A stretch of 23,310 nucleotides of DNA, from positions 1 through 23,310 of the forward strand of contig CALGVL010000290.1 in NCBI GenBank assembly GCA_937930165.1, given 5' to 3'. The notes under the pieces are model-generated. The model did no database searches and had not been told where the DNA came from. It saw only the letters and a program-made list of their open reading frames with translations. Positions 1-7,002 of the stretch are shown one piece after another; the stretch's first letter is position 1, and each line of letters opens with the position of its first letter. The translations under genes were made by a program, and so were the position numbers. This DNA comes from an uncultured Acetobacteraceae bacterium. Its GTDB lineage: Bacteria; Pseudomonadota; Alphaproteobacteria; Acetobacterales; Acetobacteraceae.

Positions 1-286
1 GCACCTGCGGCGCGGCGAGTTCCGGCAGCACCTCGGCGATCGGCGCATCCAGCGAGAGCTTGCCTGCCTCCACCTGCTGCAGCACCGCCGAGGTGGTGAT
101 CGCCTTGGTCATGGAGGCGATCCAGACTACCGTGTCCGGCGTCATCGCGGCTTCTTGATCCAGGCCGCGGCGGCCGAAGGCGCCCTCATAGAGCGTGCCG
201 GCCGCATTGCCGGCCACAGCGGCCACGCCCGGCACCTCGCCCCGCTCCACCGCACCGCGCAGCACCGCGTCGATTGCAGCCTTCAT
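1..286 (-). CDS. Serine hydrolase, beta-lactamase/class C family (N-terminal part)
   Basis: The first 95 residues of a protein whose C-terminal part lies beyond the left edge of the window. The N-terminus (MKAAIDAVLRGAVERGEVPG) and the motif S58-M-T-K61 in the context WIASMTKAITT match the SxxK nucleophile motif of the beta-lactamase/PBP4*/esterase family (PF00144). These enzymes are serine hydrolases acting on esters, amides or peptidoglycan-derived substrates; here the substrate is unknown. The YxN and HxG-type motifs would be in the missing part. The ATG at 286 is preceded by GGAGGG at good spacing, which fixes the start. There is no obvious signal peptide, which favours a cytoplasmic esterase-like member over a true beta-lactamase. 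It is followed upstream by the stop of a dehydrogenase on the same strand, 67 bases away, so the two may share a transcript. Confidence 0.85.
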   Translation of the reverse strand, partial: MKAAIDAVLRGAVERGEVPGVAAVAGNAAGTLYEGAFGRRGLDQEAAMTPDTVVWIASMTKAITTSAVLQQVEAGKLSLDAPIAEVLPELAAPQV

Positions 287-323
287 GGCGTTCCCTCCGG
301 GCTTTTAGCTCCGGCGGCATCCT

Positions 324-346
324 ACCGCGCGGCACGGCGCCGCGGT
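324..346 (-). terminator. GC-rich hairpin between dehydrogenase and hydrolase genes
   Basis: ACCGCG at 324-329 pairs with CGCGGT at 341-346 just downstream of the dehydrogenase stop on the minus strand. There is no T tract, so this is only a possible weak terminator or processing hairpin between two co-directional genes. Confidence 0.25.
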
Positions 347-353
347 TGGGATT

Positions 354-1283
354 TCAGGCCGGCTGCCCCTTCTTGTGTGCCGCCAGCGCCATCAGCCGCC
401 GGTCGCGCCAGGCGCTGCGCTCCTCGATCTTGTCAAGCGGCAGCGCTGCACGGCGGGTCGCGGTGACCTTCGCCACCGTTGCCGCGTCATAGTCGAAGGG
501 CGTCTGCTCATGGGTGATGCCGCCCATCAGCGGACCGAAACGCTCAGCATAATCCGCGACGCCGCCCGGCGCGTTCAGGTCGATGGTCTCGAAGGGCCCC
601 ATGAAGGACCAGCGCAGGCCGAGCCCGTCCTTCACGCAGGCATCCACATCCTCGGCGCTCATCACCCCGTCGCGGACCAGCCGGAAGGCTTCCGCCACCA
701 GCGCCGCCTGCAGCCGGTTCAGCACGAAGCCGCGTGTCTCCTTGAAGGCGGTCACCGGCACCTGCCCGACCCGCTGCATCAGCGCCCGCGTCTTCGCCAC
801 CACGGCCGGATCGGTCCAGGGCGCGCCCACCAGCTCCACCAGCGGCACCAGATAGGGCGGGTTGACCGGATGCGCGACCAGGCAGCGGCTGCGCCCGGCC
901 AGGCTCTCGGTGAACTGGCTGGCGGGGATGCCGCTGGTGGAACTCGCCAGCACCACGTCCGGCGGGCAGAGCCGGTCCAGCTCGGCGAAGAGCTCCCGCT
1001 TGGGCTCCACCCGTTCCGGCCCGTTCTCCTGCACATGGATCACGCCGGCAACGCATTCGGCCAGGGTGGAGACGGGGGTGATGCGGGCGGCGATCGTCTC
1101 CGGCGCCTCGCTGACCAGCCCAGCGGCGTGAAGATCGACCAGCCGGTCGCGGATGGTGACCATCGCGCCCTCCGCCACCCCCGGCAGCTTGTCCCAGAGC
1201 GAGACGGCGAGCCCCGCCCGGGCAAAAACCATGGCCCAGGCCCGGCCGATCAGCCCTGCCCCGACCACTGCGATCCGGTCCAT
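354..1283 (-). CDS. 3-hydroxyacyl-CoA dehydrogenase-like NAD-dependent dehydrogenase (lambda-crystallin type)
   Basis: 309 residues. The N-terminal Rossmann fold begins VVGAGLIGRAW (GxGxxG at residues 8-13), with D31 at the end of the second strand, which suggests NAD rather than NADP. The middle carries SSTSGIPAS (114-122) and HPVNPPYLVPLVE (138-150). These hold the catalytic His138 and Glu150 expected for the 3-hydroxyacyl-CoA dehydrogenase superfamily. The C-terminal helical domain contains GFVLNRLQAAL (185-195) and LGLRWSFMGPFETIDLN (221-237). The short spacing and HPVNPPY form resemble lambda-crystallin/L-gulonate 3-dehydrogenase and L-carnitine dehydrogenase more than FadB-type enzymes. 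The substrate is therefore a small beta-hydroxy acid or acyl-CoA, not determinable here. I chose ATG 1283 because GGGAGG precedes it and because the longer frame adds an unconserved Gly/Ala-rich leader. It is divergent from the XpaC/TelA cluster. Confidence 0.88.
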   Translation of the reverse strand: MDRIAVVGAGLIGRAWAMVFARAGLAVSLWDKLPGVAEGAMVTIRDRLVDLHAAGLVSEAPETIAARITPVSTLAECVAGVIHVQENGPERVEPKRELFAELDRLCPPDVVLASSTSGIPASQFTESLAGRSRCLVAHPVNPPYLVPLVELVGAPWTDPAVVAKTRALMQRVGQVPVTAFKETRGFVLNRLQAALVAEAFRLVRDGVMSAEDVDACVKDGLGLRWSFMGPFETIDLNAPGGVADYAERFGPLMGGITHEQTPFDYDAATVAKVTATRRAALPLDKIEERSAWRDRRLMALAAHKKGQPA

Positions 1284-1358
1284 CTCCGCGCCTCCCTGTC
1301 CTGCAGCCGATCCGGGGCTTCCCGTGCCGCCTGTCACGCATCGTTACCCGGACGCCGC

Positions 1359-1389
1359 TTGATACCGCCCGGCCCGGAGGCGATGTAAC
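1359..1389 (+). promoter_or_regulatory. Possible sigma-70-type promoter giving a leaderless transcript
   Basis: TTGATA at 1359-1364 (5 of 6 to TTGACA) and TGTAAC at 1384-1389 (4 of 6 to TATAAT) are separated by 19 bases, longer than the ideal 17. The predicted transcription start falls at about 1396-1398, on or next to the ATG at 1398. The gene also lacks a well-spaced Shine-Dalgarno sequence. Both points fit a leaderless mRNA, but the spacing makes this tentative. Confidence 0.25.
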
Positions 1390-1397
1390 TCTGTGCC

Positions 1398-1679
1398 ATG
1401 GACAGGCGCAACGACCCCGACAGCCCCCATACCTCCGGCGCTTCCCGCTCGCCCTGGGGAGCAGGTGCGGCTGATGCTCCGCCCTCCCGGCCGCGCGATC
1501 CCTGGAATGCGGCGTGGCGCAGGCGTTCCGGGGAATCGCCCGACGCTCCGGCGCCGACAGGGAGCGTCCCGCTTTCCACCCCCCTGGTCTGGGTGTGGGG
1601 CGGGGTGCTGCTGACCCTGACGATGTGGCTCAGCAGCATGGTAGCCCTGTTCCGCTCCTTCGGCAGCCTGTTCCACTGA
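1398..1679 (+). CDS. Small proline-rich single-pass membrane protein, unknown function
   Basis: 93 residues that I do not recognise as a family. Residues 1-60 are hydrophilic and rich in Pro, Arg, Ser and Ala, and look disordered. Residues about 61-86 (PLVWVWGGVLLTLTMWLSSM and onward) form one clear transmembrane helix close to the C-terminus. Its stop codon overlaps the ATG of the XpaC-like gene in a TGATG arrangement, and the next junction has the same form, so the three genes are probably translationally coupled. That coupling is the best evidence that it is real. The only purine-rich stretch upstream (GGAGG at 1376-1380) lies 17 bases from the ATG, too far for a normal ribosome site. The start is therefore uncertain; an internal start is possible. 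Confidence 0.6.
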   Translation: MDRRNDPDSPHTSGASRSPWGAGAADAPPSRPRDPWNAAWRRRSGESPDAPAPTGSVPLSTPLVWVWGGVLLTLTMWLSSMVALFRSFGSLFH

Positions 1680-2425
1680 TGCTCGACGATTTCCTCCGGG
1701 GCTGGGTCGGGCTGCGCGCCCGTTTCCGCGGCATCGGCCTGCCGGTCTTCGCCTCGCCGCTGCTGCCGGCCGCCCTGATCGCCGCCATCGGCGGGGATGA
1801 CCGGATCGTCCTGGGCTGCGGGCTTGGCTTCGGGCTCAGCCTGCTGGCGGCGCGCATCCTGCGCCGCGGCCGCCGGGGCGATACCATCCGTGCCTCCTGG
1901 ATCATGGCCGTGGCGACGGGCCTGACCGCCGGGCTGGCCGCCGGTATGGGCCATGTCCTGCCCTTCCTGATGGCGGGCGGCGCCCTGCTGGGCACGCGGC
2001 TGATGTACCAGGCCCTGCCGGAAGCGGCGCCTCCCCCGCCGCCACCCCCTTCGCCGCCCCCGCCGGGGCCGATCGAGGTGGCCCGCAGCCGCCTCGCCCG
2101 GATCGAGGAGGCAGCGACCCGCCTGGCCGACCAGCGCGTCATGGGTGTTGCCCAGGCGATGGAGGGAGTGCTGGACGACCTCACCGCCCGCCCGGACCGC
2201 CTGCCCCTGGCCCGCCGCTTTCTTGCCGTGCATCTGGACGGGCTGGAGCGCATTACCCAAAGACTGGAGGCCGGCGCCGCGCCGCCAGAACGGCTGCCCG
2301 CCCTGCTTGAGGAACTGACCCGCACCGCGGGCGAGCTGAGGGAGCGGTTGCGGCGCGAGGAATCCGAAGCCTTGGAGATCCAGGTGAAGGTCCTGTCCGA
2401 CCGGCTGCGCGAGGAGGGCTATTGA
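1679..2425 (+). CDS. xpaC: XpaC-like membrane-associated protein (5-bromo-4-chloroindolyl phosphate hydrolysis family)
   Basis: 248 residues. Two hydrophobic regions (about 22-60 and 73-112) look like paired membrane hairpins. They are followed by a run of Pro/Ser (118-130) and then a charged helical domain (131-248) that probably forms coiled coils. The C-terminal ESEALEIQVKVLSDRLREEG resembles the end of XpaC proteins. The identification rests mainly on this layout and on the neighbour: XpaC is typically encoded directly before TelA, as here, with a TGATG overlap at 2423-2427. Homologues are named for hydrolysis of a chromogenic phosphate in Bacillus, but the real biochemical role is unknown; envelope stress is the usual suggestion. 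Start ATG 1679 overlaps the preceding stop; the longer upstream frame is a shadow of the small membrane-protein gene. Confidence 0.7.
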   Translation: MLDDFLRGWVGLRARFRGIGLPVFASPLLPAALIAAIGGDDRIVLGCGLGFGLSLLAARILRRGRRGDTIRASWIMAVATGLTAGLAAGMGHVLPFLMAGGALLGTRLMYQALPEAAPPPPPPPSPPPPGPIEVARSRLARIEEAATRLADQRVMGVAQAMEGVLDDLTARPDRLPLARRFLAVHLDGLERITQRLEAGAAPPERLPALLEELTRTAGELRERLRREESEALEIQVKVLSDRLREEGY

Positions 2426-3567
2426 TGAGCCAGACCACCAACGAGATGCCGGCCACGCCGCAGGCCGCCGCAGTGCGCGATGCCGTCGCCCGCGAATTGG
2501 AGGAGGCCGCCGCCCGCCCGCCCTCGGAACACGATCCGGAGGTGGAGCGCCTGGCGTCGCAGCTCGACATCGCCGATCCCGGCAGCATCCTCCGCTTCGG
2601 GCAGGAGGCGCAGAACCGCGCCACTGCCGCGGCGGATGCCATGCTGGAAGGCGCCCGCAACCGGGAGGCCGGGGAAGCCGGGCAGACCCTCTCCGACCTG
2701 ATCGGCACGCTGCGCGGATTCGACATGAGCGGGCTGGCAGAGAAGCGTGGCTTCTTCGCCCGACTCTTCAGCCGCGCCGGCGCCGAGACCGCGCGGGTGG
2801 TGCAGCGCTACGAGACCATCAAGGGCCAGGTGGAGGAGGTCAGCGACCGGCTTGACAGCCACCGCACCCGGCTGCTCGAGGATGTCGAGAAGCTGGAACG
2901 GCTCTATGGCGCGACGCTCGAATGGTTCCACGGGCTCGGCGACCACATTGCCGCCGGCGAGGTCGTGCTGAAGCGCGTGGACACCGAGGCGATCCCGGCC
3001 GTGGCGAAGGAGGTCGAGAACGGCGATTCGGTCGCGGCGCAAAGGCTGCGCGACCTGCGCGCGGCACGCGACGAGCTGGAGCGGCGGGTGCACGACCTGC
3101 GCCTGACGCGCCAGGTGGCGATGCAGGCCCTGCCCTCCATCCGGCTGATCCAGGAGAACGACAAGGCGCTGGCCGCCAAGATCCAGAGCGTGATCGCCAA
3201 TACGGTCCCGCTCTGGCGCCAGCAGCTCGCCCAGGCGCTGGCGATCCAGAACATGCGCGAGGCCGGGCGGACGCTGAAGGAGGCCACCGACCTGACCAAC
3301 GAATTGCTGACCGCCAATGCCGAGCGCCTGCGTCAGGGCAATCTGGAGGCGCGGACTCAGCTCGAGCGCGGCGTCTTCGACATCGAAGCGGTGAAGAAGG
3401 CCAATGCCTCGCTGATCGCCACCATCGAGGATTCGCTGCGCATCGCCCAGGACGCGCAGGCGCAGCGCGCGGCGGCAACGCGGGAACTGGAGAAGGCCGA
3501 GGCCGATATCCGCCGCGCCCTGACGGCAGCCAGGGCTTCCCGACCGGAGGTTCGCCGGCCTATGTAA
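2425..3567 (+). CDS. telA: TelA-family toxic anion resistance protein
   Basis: 380 residues, the usual length for TelA/KlaA/YceH proteins (PF05816). The protein is almost entirely charged helix without membrane segments. The conserved core runs from GFFARLFSRAGAE (109-121) through RYETIKGQVEEVSDRLDSHR (128-147), LLEDVEKLERLYGATLEWFH (150-169) and GDHIAAGEV (172-180). It ends in a long helical C-terminal part. TelA homologues are linked to resistance to tellurite, colicins and cell-wall antibiotics; the mechanism is not established. ATG 2425 overlaps the XpaC stop, and AGGAGGG lies about 8 bases upstream. A TTG directly before it is a less likely start. The XpaC-TelA pairing supports both calls. 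Confidence 0.88.
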   Translation: MSQTTNEMPATPQAAAVRDAVARELEEAAARPPSEHDPEVERLASQLDIADPGSILRFGQEAQNRATAAADAMLEGARNREAGEAGQTLSDLIGTLRGFDMSGLAEKRGFFARLFSRAGAETARVVQRYETIKGQVEEVSDRLDSHRTRLLEDVEKLERLYGATLEWFHGLGDHIAAGEVVLKRVDTEAIPAVAKEVENGDSVAAQRLRDLRAARDELERRVHDLRLTRQVAMQALPSIRLIQENDKALAAKIQSVIANTVPLWRQQLAQALAIQNMREAGRTLKEATDLTNELLTANAERLRQGNLEARTQLERGVFDIEAVKKANASLIATIEDSLRIAQDAQAQRAAATRELEKAEADIRRALTAARASRPEVRRPM

Positions 3568-3606
3568 AGCTGGCGAAACGCTTCAGTCCGGGAGGAAACT
3601 GTAGAC

Positions 3607-4578
3607 ATGCTGACTCGTCGCGCGGCGCTGGGCGCCGGCCTGGCGCTTGCCGCGCCTGCCCTTGCCGTCCGGGCCCAGGACGCCTGGCCCAACGGTACCA
3701 TTCGAATCGTCTCTCCCTTCCCTCCGGGCGGAAGCACGGATGCGCTCTCCCGCCTGCTGCAGCCGCATCTGCAACGCGAGTTCGGCGTGCCGGTCGTGGT
3801 GGAGAACCGTGCCGGTGCCTCCGGCGCGCTTGGCACCGCCTCGGTCGCGCGGGCGCAGCCGGATGGGAATTCCTGGGTACTGGTCTTCGACACCCATGCG
3901 GTGAACCCGGCACTGATCCCGAATATCGGCTTCGACACGCAGAAGGATCTGGCGCCGGTGCTGCTGTTCGGCACCGCGCCCATGATCGTCTGCGCCCATA
4001 AGTCACGCCCATGGCAGAGCATGCAGGAGGTGGTGGCCGCAGCGCGGGCGAAGCCGGATACCATCACCTTCGGTACCATCGGCAATGGCAGCCTGGCGCA
4101 TCTGGCGATGGAGCTGGCGCAGCGGAACGGCGACTTCCGGGTGGTGCATGTGCCCTATCGCGGCGGCGGACCAATCCAGACTGCCGCCGTGGCCGGAGAG
4201 GTGGATCTGGCCGTCGCCACCCCCTCCGTCCTCATCCAGCATGTCCAGAACGGGACATTGCGCGCGCTGGCGCAGACAGGCGCCAGCCGGGCAGCCTCCC
4301 TGCCCGATGTGCCCACCCTGGCGGAAGTGGGTATCCCGGGCGTGGATGCGCGGGCCTTCTGGGGCTTCCTCGGCACCGCCGGAACGCCGGCGCCGGTGAT
4401 CGCCCGCATGGAGGCCGCCTTGCGCAAGGCGCTCCAGGCACCGGAGGTGCGGGAGCGCTTCGCCGCATTCCGCATCGACCTCGACCCGCAGGGGCCGGAC
4501 GCCTTCCGCAGTTTCCTCGACCGCCAGATCGAAACCTGGGGCCGGGTGGTGCGCGAGAACAACATCCGGCCGGACTGA
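3607..4578 (+). CDS. Bug-family tripartite tricarboxylate transporter substrate-binding protein
   Basis: 323 residues, the normal Bug (TctC, PF03401) length. The leader has twin arginines (LTRRAALGAG), a hydrophobic stretch and a predicted cleavage after VRA at residue 23, so it is exported to the periplasm, possibly by Tat. The mature protein begins with the family hallmark RIVSPFPPGGSTD (33-45), followed by VVENRAGASGALG, NPALIPNIGFDTQKDLAPV and VPYRGGGP. Bug proteins bind small carboxylates, amides or aromatic acids for TctAB permeases. No tctA or tctB gene is in the window, so this is an orphan receptor, as is common in bacteria with expanded Bug families. ATG 3607 is preceded by GGGAGG about 11 bases upstream. 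The ligand cannot be assigned. Confidence 0.93.
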   Translation: MLTRRAALGAGLALAAPALAVRAQDAWPNGTIRIVSPFPPGGSTDALSRLLQPHLQREFGVPVVVENRAGASGALGTASVARAQPDGNSWVLVFDTHAVNPALIPNIGFDTQKDLAPVLLFGTAPMIVCAHKSRPWQSMQEVVAAARAKPDTITFGTIGNGSLAHLAMELAQRNGDFRVVHVPYRGGGPIQTAAVAGEVDLAVATPSVLIQHVQNGTLRALAQTGASRAASLPDVPTLAEVGIPGVDARAFWGFLGTAGTPAPVIARMEAALRKALQAPEVRERFAAFRIDLDPQGPDAFRSFLDRQIETWGRVVRENNIRPD

Positions 4579-4601
4579 CGCCGCCCGGAACGCGGGTGGC
4601 A

Positions 4602-4640
4602 GCCCGGGATGTCCCCGCGCTGCCGCCCCGTATCCCGGGC
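4602..4640 (+). terminator. Stable hairpin after the Bug gene
   Basis: GCCCGGGAT (4602-4610) and ATCCCGGGC (4632-4640) form a perfect 9-bp stem with a 21-base loop, 24 bases after the Bug stop codon. There is no T tract. It is a plausible terminator or 3' stabilising hairpin separating the receptor from the alcohol dehydrogenase. Confidence 0.4.
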
Positions 4641-4699
4641 GCCGGTTCAATCCCTGCGTTCAGGACCGGTGCCATGTGGCAACGGCACCGCGTCCGGCA

Positions 4700-4728
4700 T
4701 TGACCAGGGCCGGAGCCCTTGGTCCTAT
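4700..4728 (+). promoter_or_regulatory. Candidate promoter with internal dyad for the alcohol dehydrogenase gene
   Basis: TTGACC at 4700-4705 (5 of 6) is a good -35 box. TCCTAT at 4723-4728 is a weak -10 box after 17 bases; TATTCC at 4726-4731 after 20 bases is an alternative. An imperfect inverted repeat, ACCAGGGC and GCCCTTGGT around CGGA (4703-4723), sits between the boxes and could be an operator. The start codon follows at 4768. Confidence 0.35.
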
Positions 4729-4767
4729 TCCAGGTCTTGGAACATGCCGCAAAGCGGGAGGAAAACC

Positions 4768-5835
4768 ATGCGCGCCTGGGCCGTCGTCGAGACCGGCAAG
4801 CCCCTGCAGGAGATCGAACTGCCGACGCCGGAGCCGCAAGGCCCGCAGGTGCTGCTCGAAGTCACCCATGCCGGCGTCTGCCATTCCGACCTGCATATCT
4901 GGGAAGGCGAGTACGACCTCGGCAGCCGAGGCAAGATGCGGCTGACCGATCGCGGCGTGGTGCTGCCACTGGCGATGGGACACGAGATCGTCGGCCGGGT
5001 GGTGAAGCTGGGGCCGGAGGCCGAGGGCAAGGGCATCAAGGTCGGCGATGTCCGCCTGGTCTATCCCTGGGTCGGCTGCGGCAAGTGCGATGTCTGCCAG
5101 CGCGACGAGGAGAATATGTGCCTCACCCCGCGCTCGCTCGGCGTCTATCAGAATGGCGGCTATGCGACGCATGTGCTGGCGACGCACTGGAAGCATCTGG
5201 TGGACATCGCCGGCCTCGATCCGGCGCTGGCCGCGACCTATGCCTGTTCCGGCGTCACGGTCTATTCCGCCATCAACAAGCTGATGCCGCTGAGCCCGGA
5301 TGAGCCGATCGTGGTGGTGGGGGCTGGCGGGCTCGGTTTGAACGCCATCGCCGTGCTGAAGGCGCTCGGCCACAAGCGCATCTGCGTGGTGGATGTGAGC
5401 GAGGAGAAGCTGAAGGCGGCGCGCGAGGAAGGCGCAACCGACACCGTGCTGGCCAGCGGCGAGGACACCGCCAGGCGCATCATCGAGGCCTGTGGCGGCC
5501 CGGTGGCCGCGGTGGTGGATCTGGTGAACGGCACCCAGACCGCGCGCTTCGCCTTCGACGCGCTGCGCAAGGGCGGCAAGCTGGTGCAGGTGGGGTTGTT
5601 CGGCGGCGAGCTGTCCATCCCGCTGCCGCTGATGCCGATCCGCGCCCTGACCGTGCAGGGCAGCTATGTGGGCAATGTGAAGGAGCTGCAGGCGCTGGTG
5701 GACATCGCCAAACAGGGCAAGCTCCCGCCCATCCCGGTCACCAAGGAGCCGCTGCGCAATGCTTATGCGGCGCTGAACCGGCTGCGCGAGGGCAAGGTTG
5801 TCGGCCGGATTGTGCTGACCTCGGAAGCCGCCTGA
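4768..5835 (+). CDS. Zinc-dependent alcohol dehydrogenase (MDR family)
   Basis: 355 residues, a typical medium-chain dehydrogenase. Catalytic zinc ligands are visible as C38 (GVCHSD), H72-E73 (MGHEIVG) and C160 (ACSGVT). The structural zinc lobe has four cysteines at 104, 107, 110 and 118 (GCGKCDVCQRDEENMC). The Rossmann motif is VGAGGLGLNA (184-193), with D209 at the end of the second strand, indicating NAD preference. The C-terminal end (GKVVGRIVLTSEAA) is typical of the family. The protein should interconvert alcohols and aldehydes or ketones with NAD in the cytoplasm; the alcohol is unknown. ATG 4768 is preceded by GGGAGG; the longer upstream frame is unconserved and passes through a hairpin and promoter-like sequence. 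It is followed by a strong hairpin, so it is probably transcribed alone. Confidence 0.92.
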   Translation: MRAWAVVETGKPLQEIELPTPEPQGPQVLLEVTHAGVCHSDLHIWEGEYDLGSRGKMRLTDRGVVLPLAMGHEIVGRVVKLGPEAEGKGIKVGDVRLVYPWVGCGKCDVCQRDEENMCLTPRSLGVYQNGGYATHVLATHWKHLVDIAGLDPALAATYACSGVTVYSAINKLMPLSPDEPIVVVGAGGLGLNAIAVLKALGHKRICVVDVSEEKLKAAREEGATDTVLASGEDTARRIIEACGGPVAAVVDLVNGTQTARFAFDALRKGGKLVQVGLFGGELSIPLPLMPIRALTVQGSYVGNVKELQALVDIAKQGKLPPIPVTKEPLRNAYAALNRLREGKVVGRIVLTSEAA

Positions 5836-5841
5836 GTCCCT

Positions 5842-5866
5842 GGGGGCACCGCCATGCGGTGCCCCC
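5842..5866 (+). terminator. Terminator hairpin after alcohol dehydrogenase
   Basis: GGGGGCACCGC (5842-5852) and GCGGTGCCCCC (5856-5866) form a perfect 11-bp stem around a CAT loop, starting 6 bases after the stop codon. There is no T run, but the stability and position make a terminator role likely. Confidence 0.6.
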
Positions 5867-5902
5867 GCAACCCACGACATCACGCCGCAACGCACGGAAC
5901 CT

Positions 5903-5933
5903 GTTTCCGCATGCCGCGGCATCAGCCGGAAAC
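5903..5933. promoter_or_regulatory. Nested inverted repeat upstream of the small secreted protein
   Basis: GTTTCCG (5903-5909) and CGGAAAC (5927-5933) flank a perfect 12-bp palindrome ATGCCGCGGCAT (5911-5922). The element lies in the 173-base gap before the gene at 6009 and after the dehydrogenase terminator. It could be an operator or a second terminator hairpin. No convincing promoter boxes are visible beside it. Confidence 0.3.
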
Positions 5934-6008
5934 ACCAGAGTCCTAAACCCGCCTTCGCCGAGGGACGGGCACCCCGCCCTCCCGAACCGAAGGAAAAGGA
6001 GAGGACCG

Positions 6009-6371
6009 ATGTTCCGCAAGACGATGATTGCCTCGACCCTGCTGATTGGCATGGCCGGCGCGGCCGGGGCACAGGAGATCCCGGGCGCCCAGGCGACGCT
6101 CCTCGTGCCGGCCGAGGCCGGCAATGTGGTGGGCGGCGGCGCCGCGCGACTGATCGGCGGCGGCACGGAGAGTGTCGTGCAGCGGGAGGGAACCAGCCTG
6201 GTGCAGCCGGGACGGGCAGCGCGGCTGGACACCACCGGGGGCGGCGAGGTCGAACTCTATTACATCGAACCCGTAGCGCCCGGCGCCCGAGGCCGGGATG
6301 CGCTGCTGCTGGGTGGCGGCGACAATGCGGTCGTCGTGTATTTCGATGGCCAGCAGGCCCGGCAGGGGTGA
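6009..6371 (+). CDS. Small secreted protein of unknown function
   Basis: 120 residues that match no family I recognise. The N-terminus MFRKTMIASTLLIGMAGAAG is a classical Sec signal peptide, with probable cleavage after AGA at residue 21, just before QEIPG. The mature part of about 99 residues is rich in Gly, Ala and Val, has no cysteine, and alternates short beta-like stretches (QATLLVPA, GEVELYYIEPV, NAVVVYFDGQ) with Gly turns. It therefore looks like a small beta-rich periplasmic or extracellular protein. A good ribosome site (GGAGAGG) precedes ATG 6009; the longer upstream frame has no support. It is a single gene, convergent with the cupin gene downstream. Confidence 0.75.
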   Translation: MFRKTMIASTLLIGMAGAAGAQEIPGAQATLLVPAEAGNVVGGGAARLIGGGTESVVQREGTSLVQPGRAARLDTTGGGEVELYYIEPVAPGARGRDALLLGGGDNAVVVYFDGQQARQG

Positions 6372-6494
6372 CCCGGCACAGGACAACCCGGCGCCGTGGC
6401 GGAGAGGGAAGCACCGGCTCTCCCGTCACGGCGTCCTCCGCATCTTGCATGTTGGGCGGGCCGCCTGGTGGCTTCCGAGCCATCCCACCCTTTT

Positions 6495-6513
6495 CCGATC
6501 GGTTTCCGATCGG
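6495..6513. terminator. Hairpin in the gap between convergent genes
   Basis: Two copies of the palindrome CCGATCGG (6495-6502 and 6506-6513) separated by TTT can fold into an 8-bp stem. It starts 3 bases beyond the stop of the minus-strand cupin gene and 123 bases beyond the plus-strand secreted-protein gene. There is no T tract in either correct position, so a terminator role is possible but not certain. Confidence 0.35.
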
Positions 6514-6516
6514 GCC

Positions 6517-7002
6517 TCAACGCCGGCTGGGCCAGGGCTGCCCGGATACCGGATCCCCCGCTGGATCCGGCGTCGCCACAATGCGTAGCAGGGCGCGGCC
6601 ATGTACCGCAGGGTCAGCCCGGCATTGCTCCGGCACCTGCCCCGCCGGATAGGCGCCGACCACCAGCAGATCGGGGCTGCTGCCAAGATTCCGATGCCCG
6701 ACACCGGCCGGCAGCACCACCACATCGCCCGCCGCCAGGTCGAGGACCTGCCCCCGCTCGCCACCCAATTGCACCCGCACCGTGCCGCGGGCGATCGCCA
6801 GCGCCTCATGCGCATTCGGATGGTAGTGGTGGTAGGGGTAGATCCCGTTCCGCCATGCCGGCGGCCAGCCATTACGGGCGAAAAGCGCCTCCGCCGCCGC
6901 CGGGTCGCCGGCGGGCACTGCGCTACGGAACAGCAGCACAGGCAAGCGTGGGTTGTTCGGGATCTCGCCGTCATCGGCGAAGTGCAGGATTTCGGGTTGC
7001 AT
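6517..7002 (-). CDS. YjlB-like cupin-domain protein
   Basis: 161 residues. The first cupin motif is complete: H59-Y-H61, E66 and G73 in YHHYHPNAHEALAIARG. The second motif follows as GDVVVLPAGVGHRN (92-105), contributing H103. The N-terminus (LHFADDGEIPNNPRLPVLLF) and the segment RNGIYPYHHYH match the uncharacterised Bacillus subtilis YjlB family as I remember it. The residues would bind one divalent metal, but no reaction is established for this family. ATG 7002 is preceded by GGGAGGG; the longer frame upstream runs into the divergent control region. It is divergently transcribed from a thiol dioxygenase, itself a cupin, with 101 bases between the start codons, so the two may share regulation. 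Confidence 0.85.
   Translation of the reverse strand: MQPEILHFADDGEIPNNPRLPVLLFRSAVPAGDPAAAEALFARNGWPPAWRNGIYPYHHYHPNAHEALAIARGTVRVQLGGERGQVLDLAAGDVVVLPAGVGHRNLGSSPDLLVVGAYPAGQVPEQCRADPAVHGRALLRIVATPDPAGDPVSGQPWPSRR

Noticed and set aside
2035..2070. Cytosine-rich run as a possible simple repeat or sequencing problem
   Set aside because: It encodes the proline-rich linker of the XpaC-like protein in frame, with normal coding before and after.
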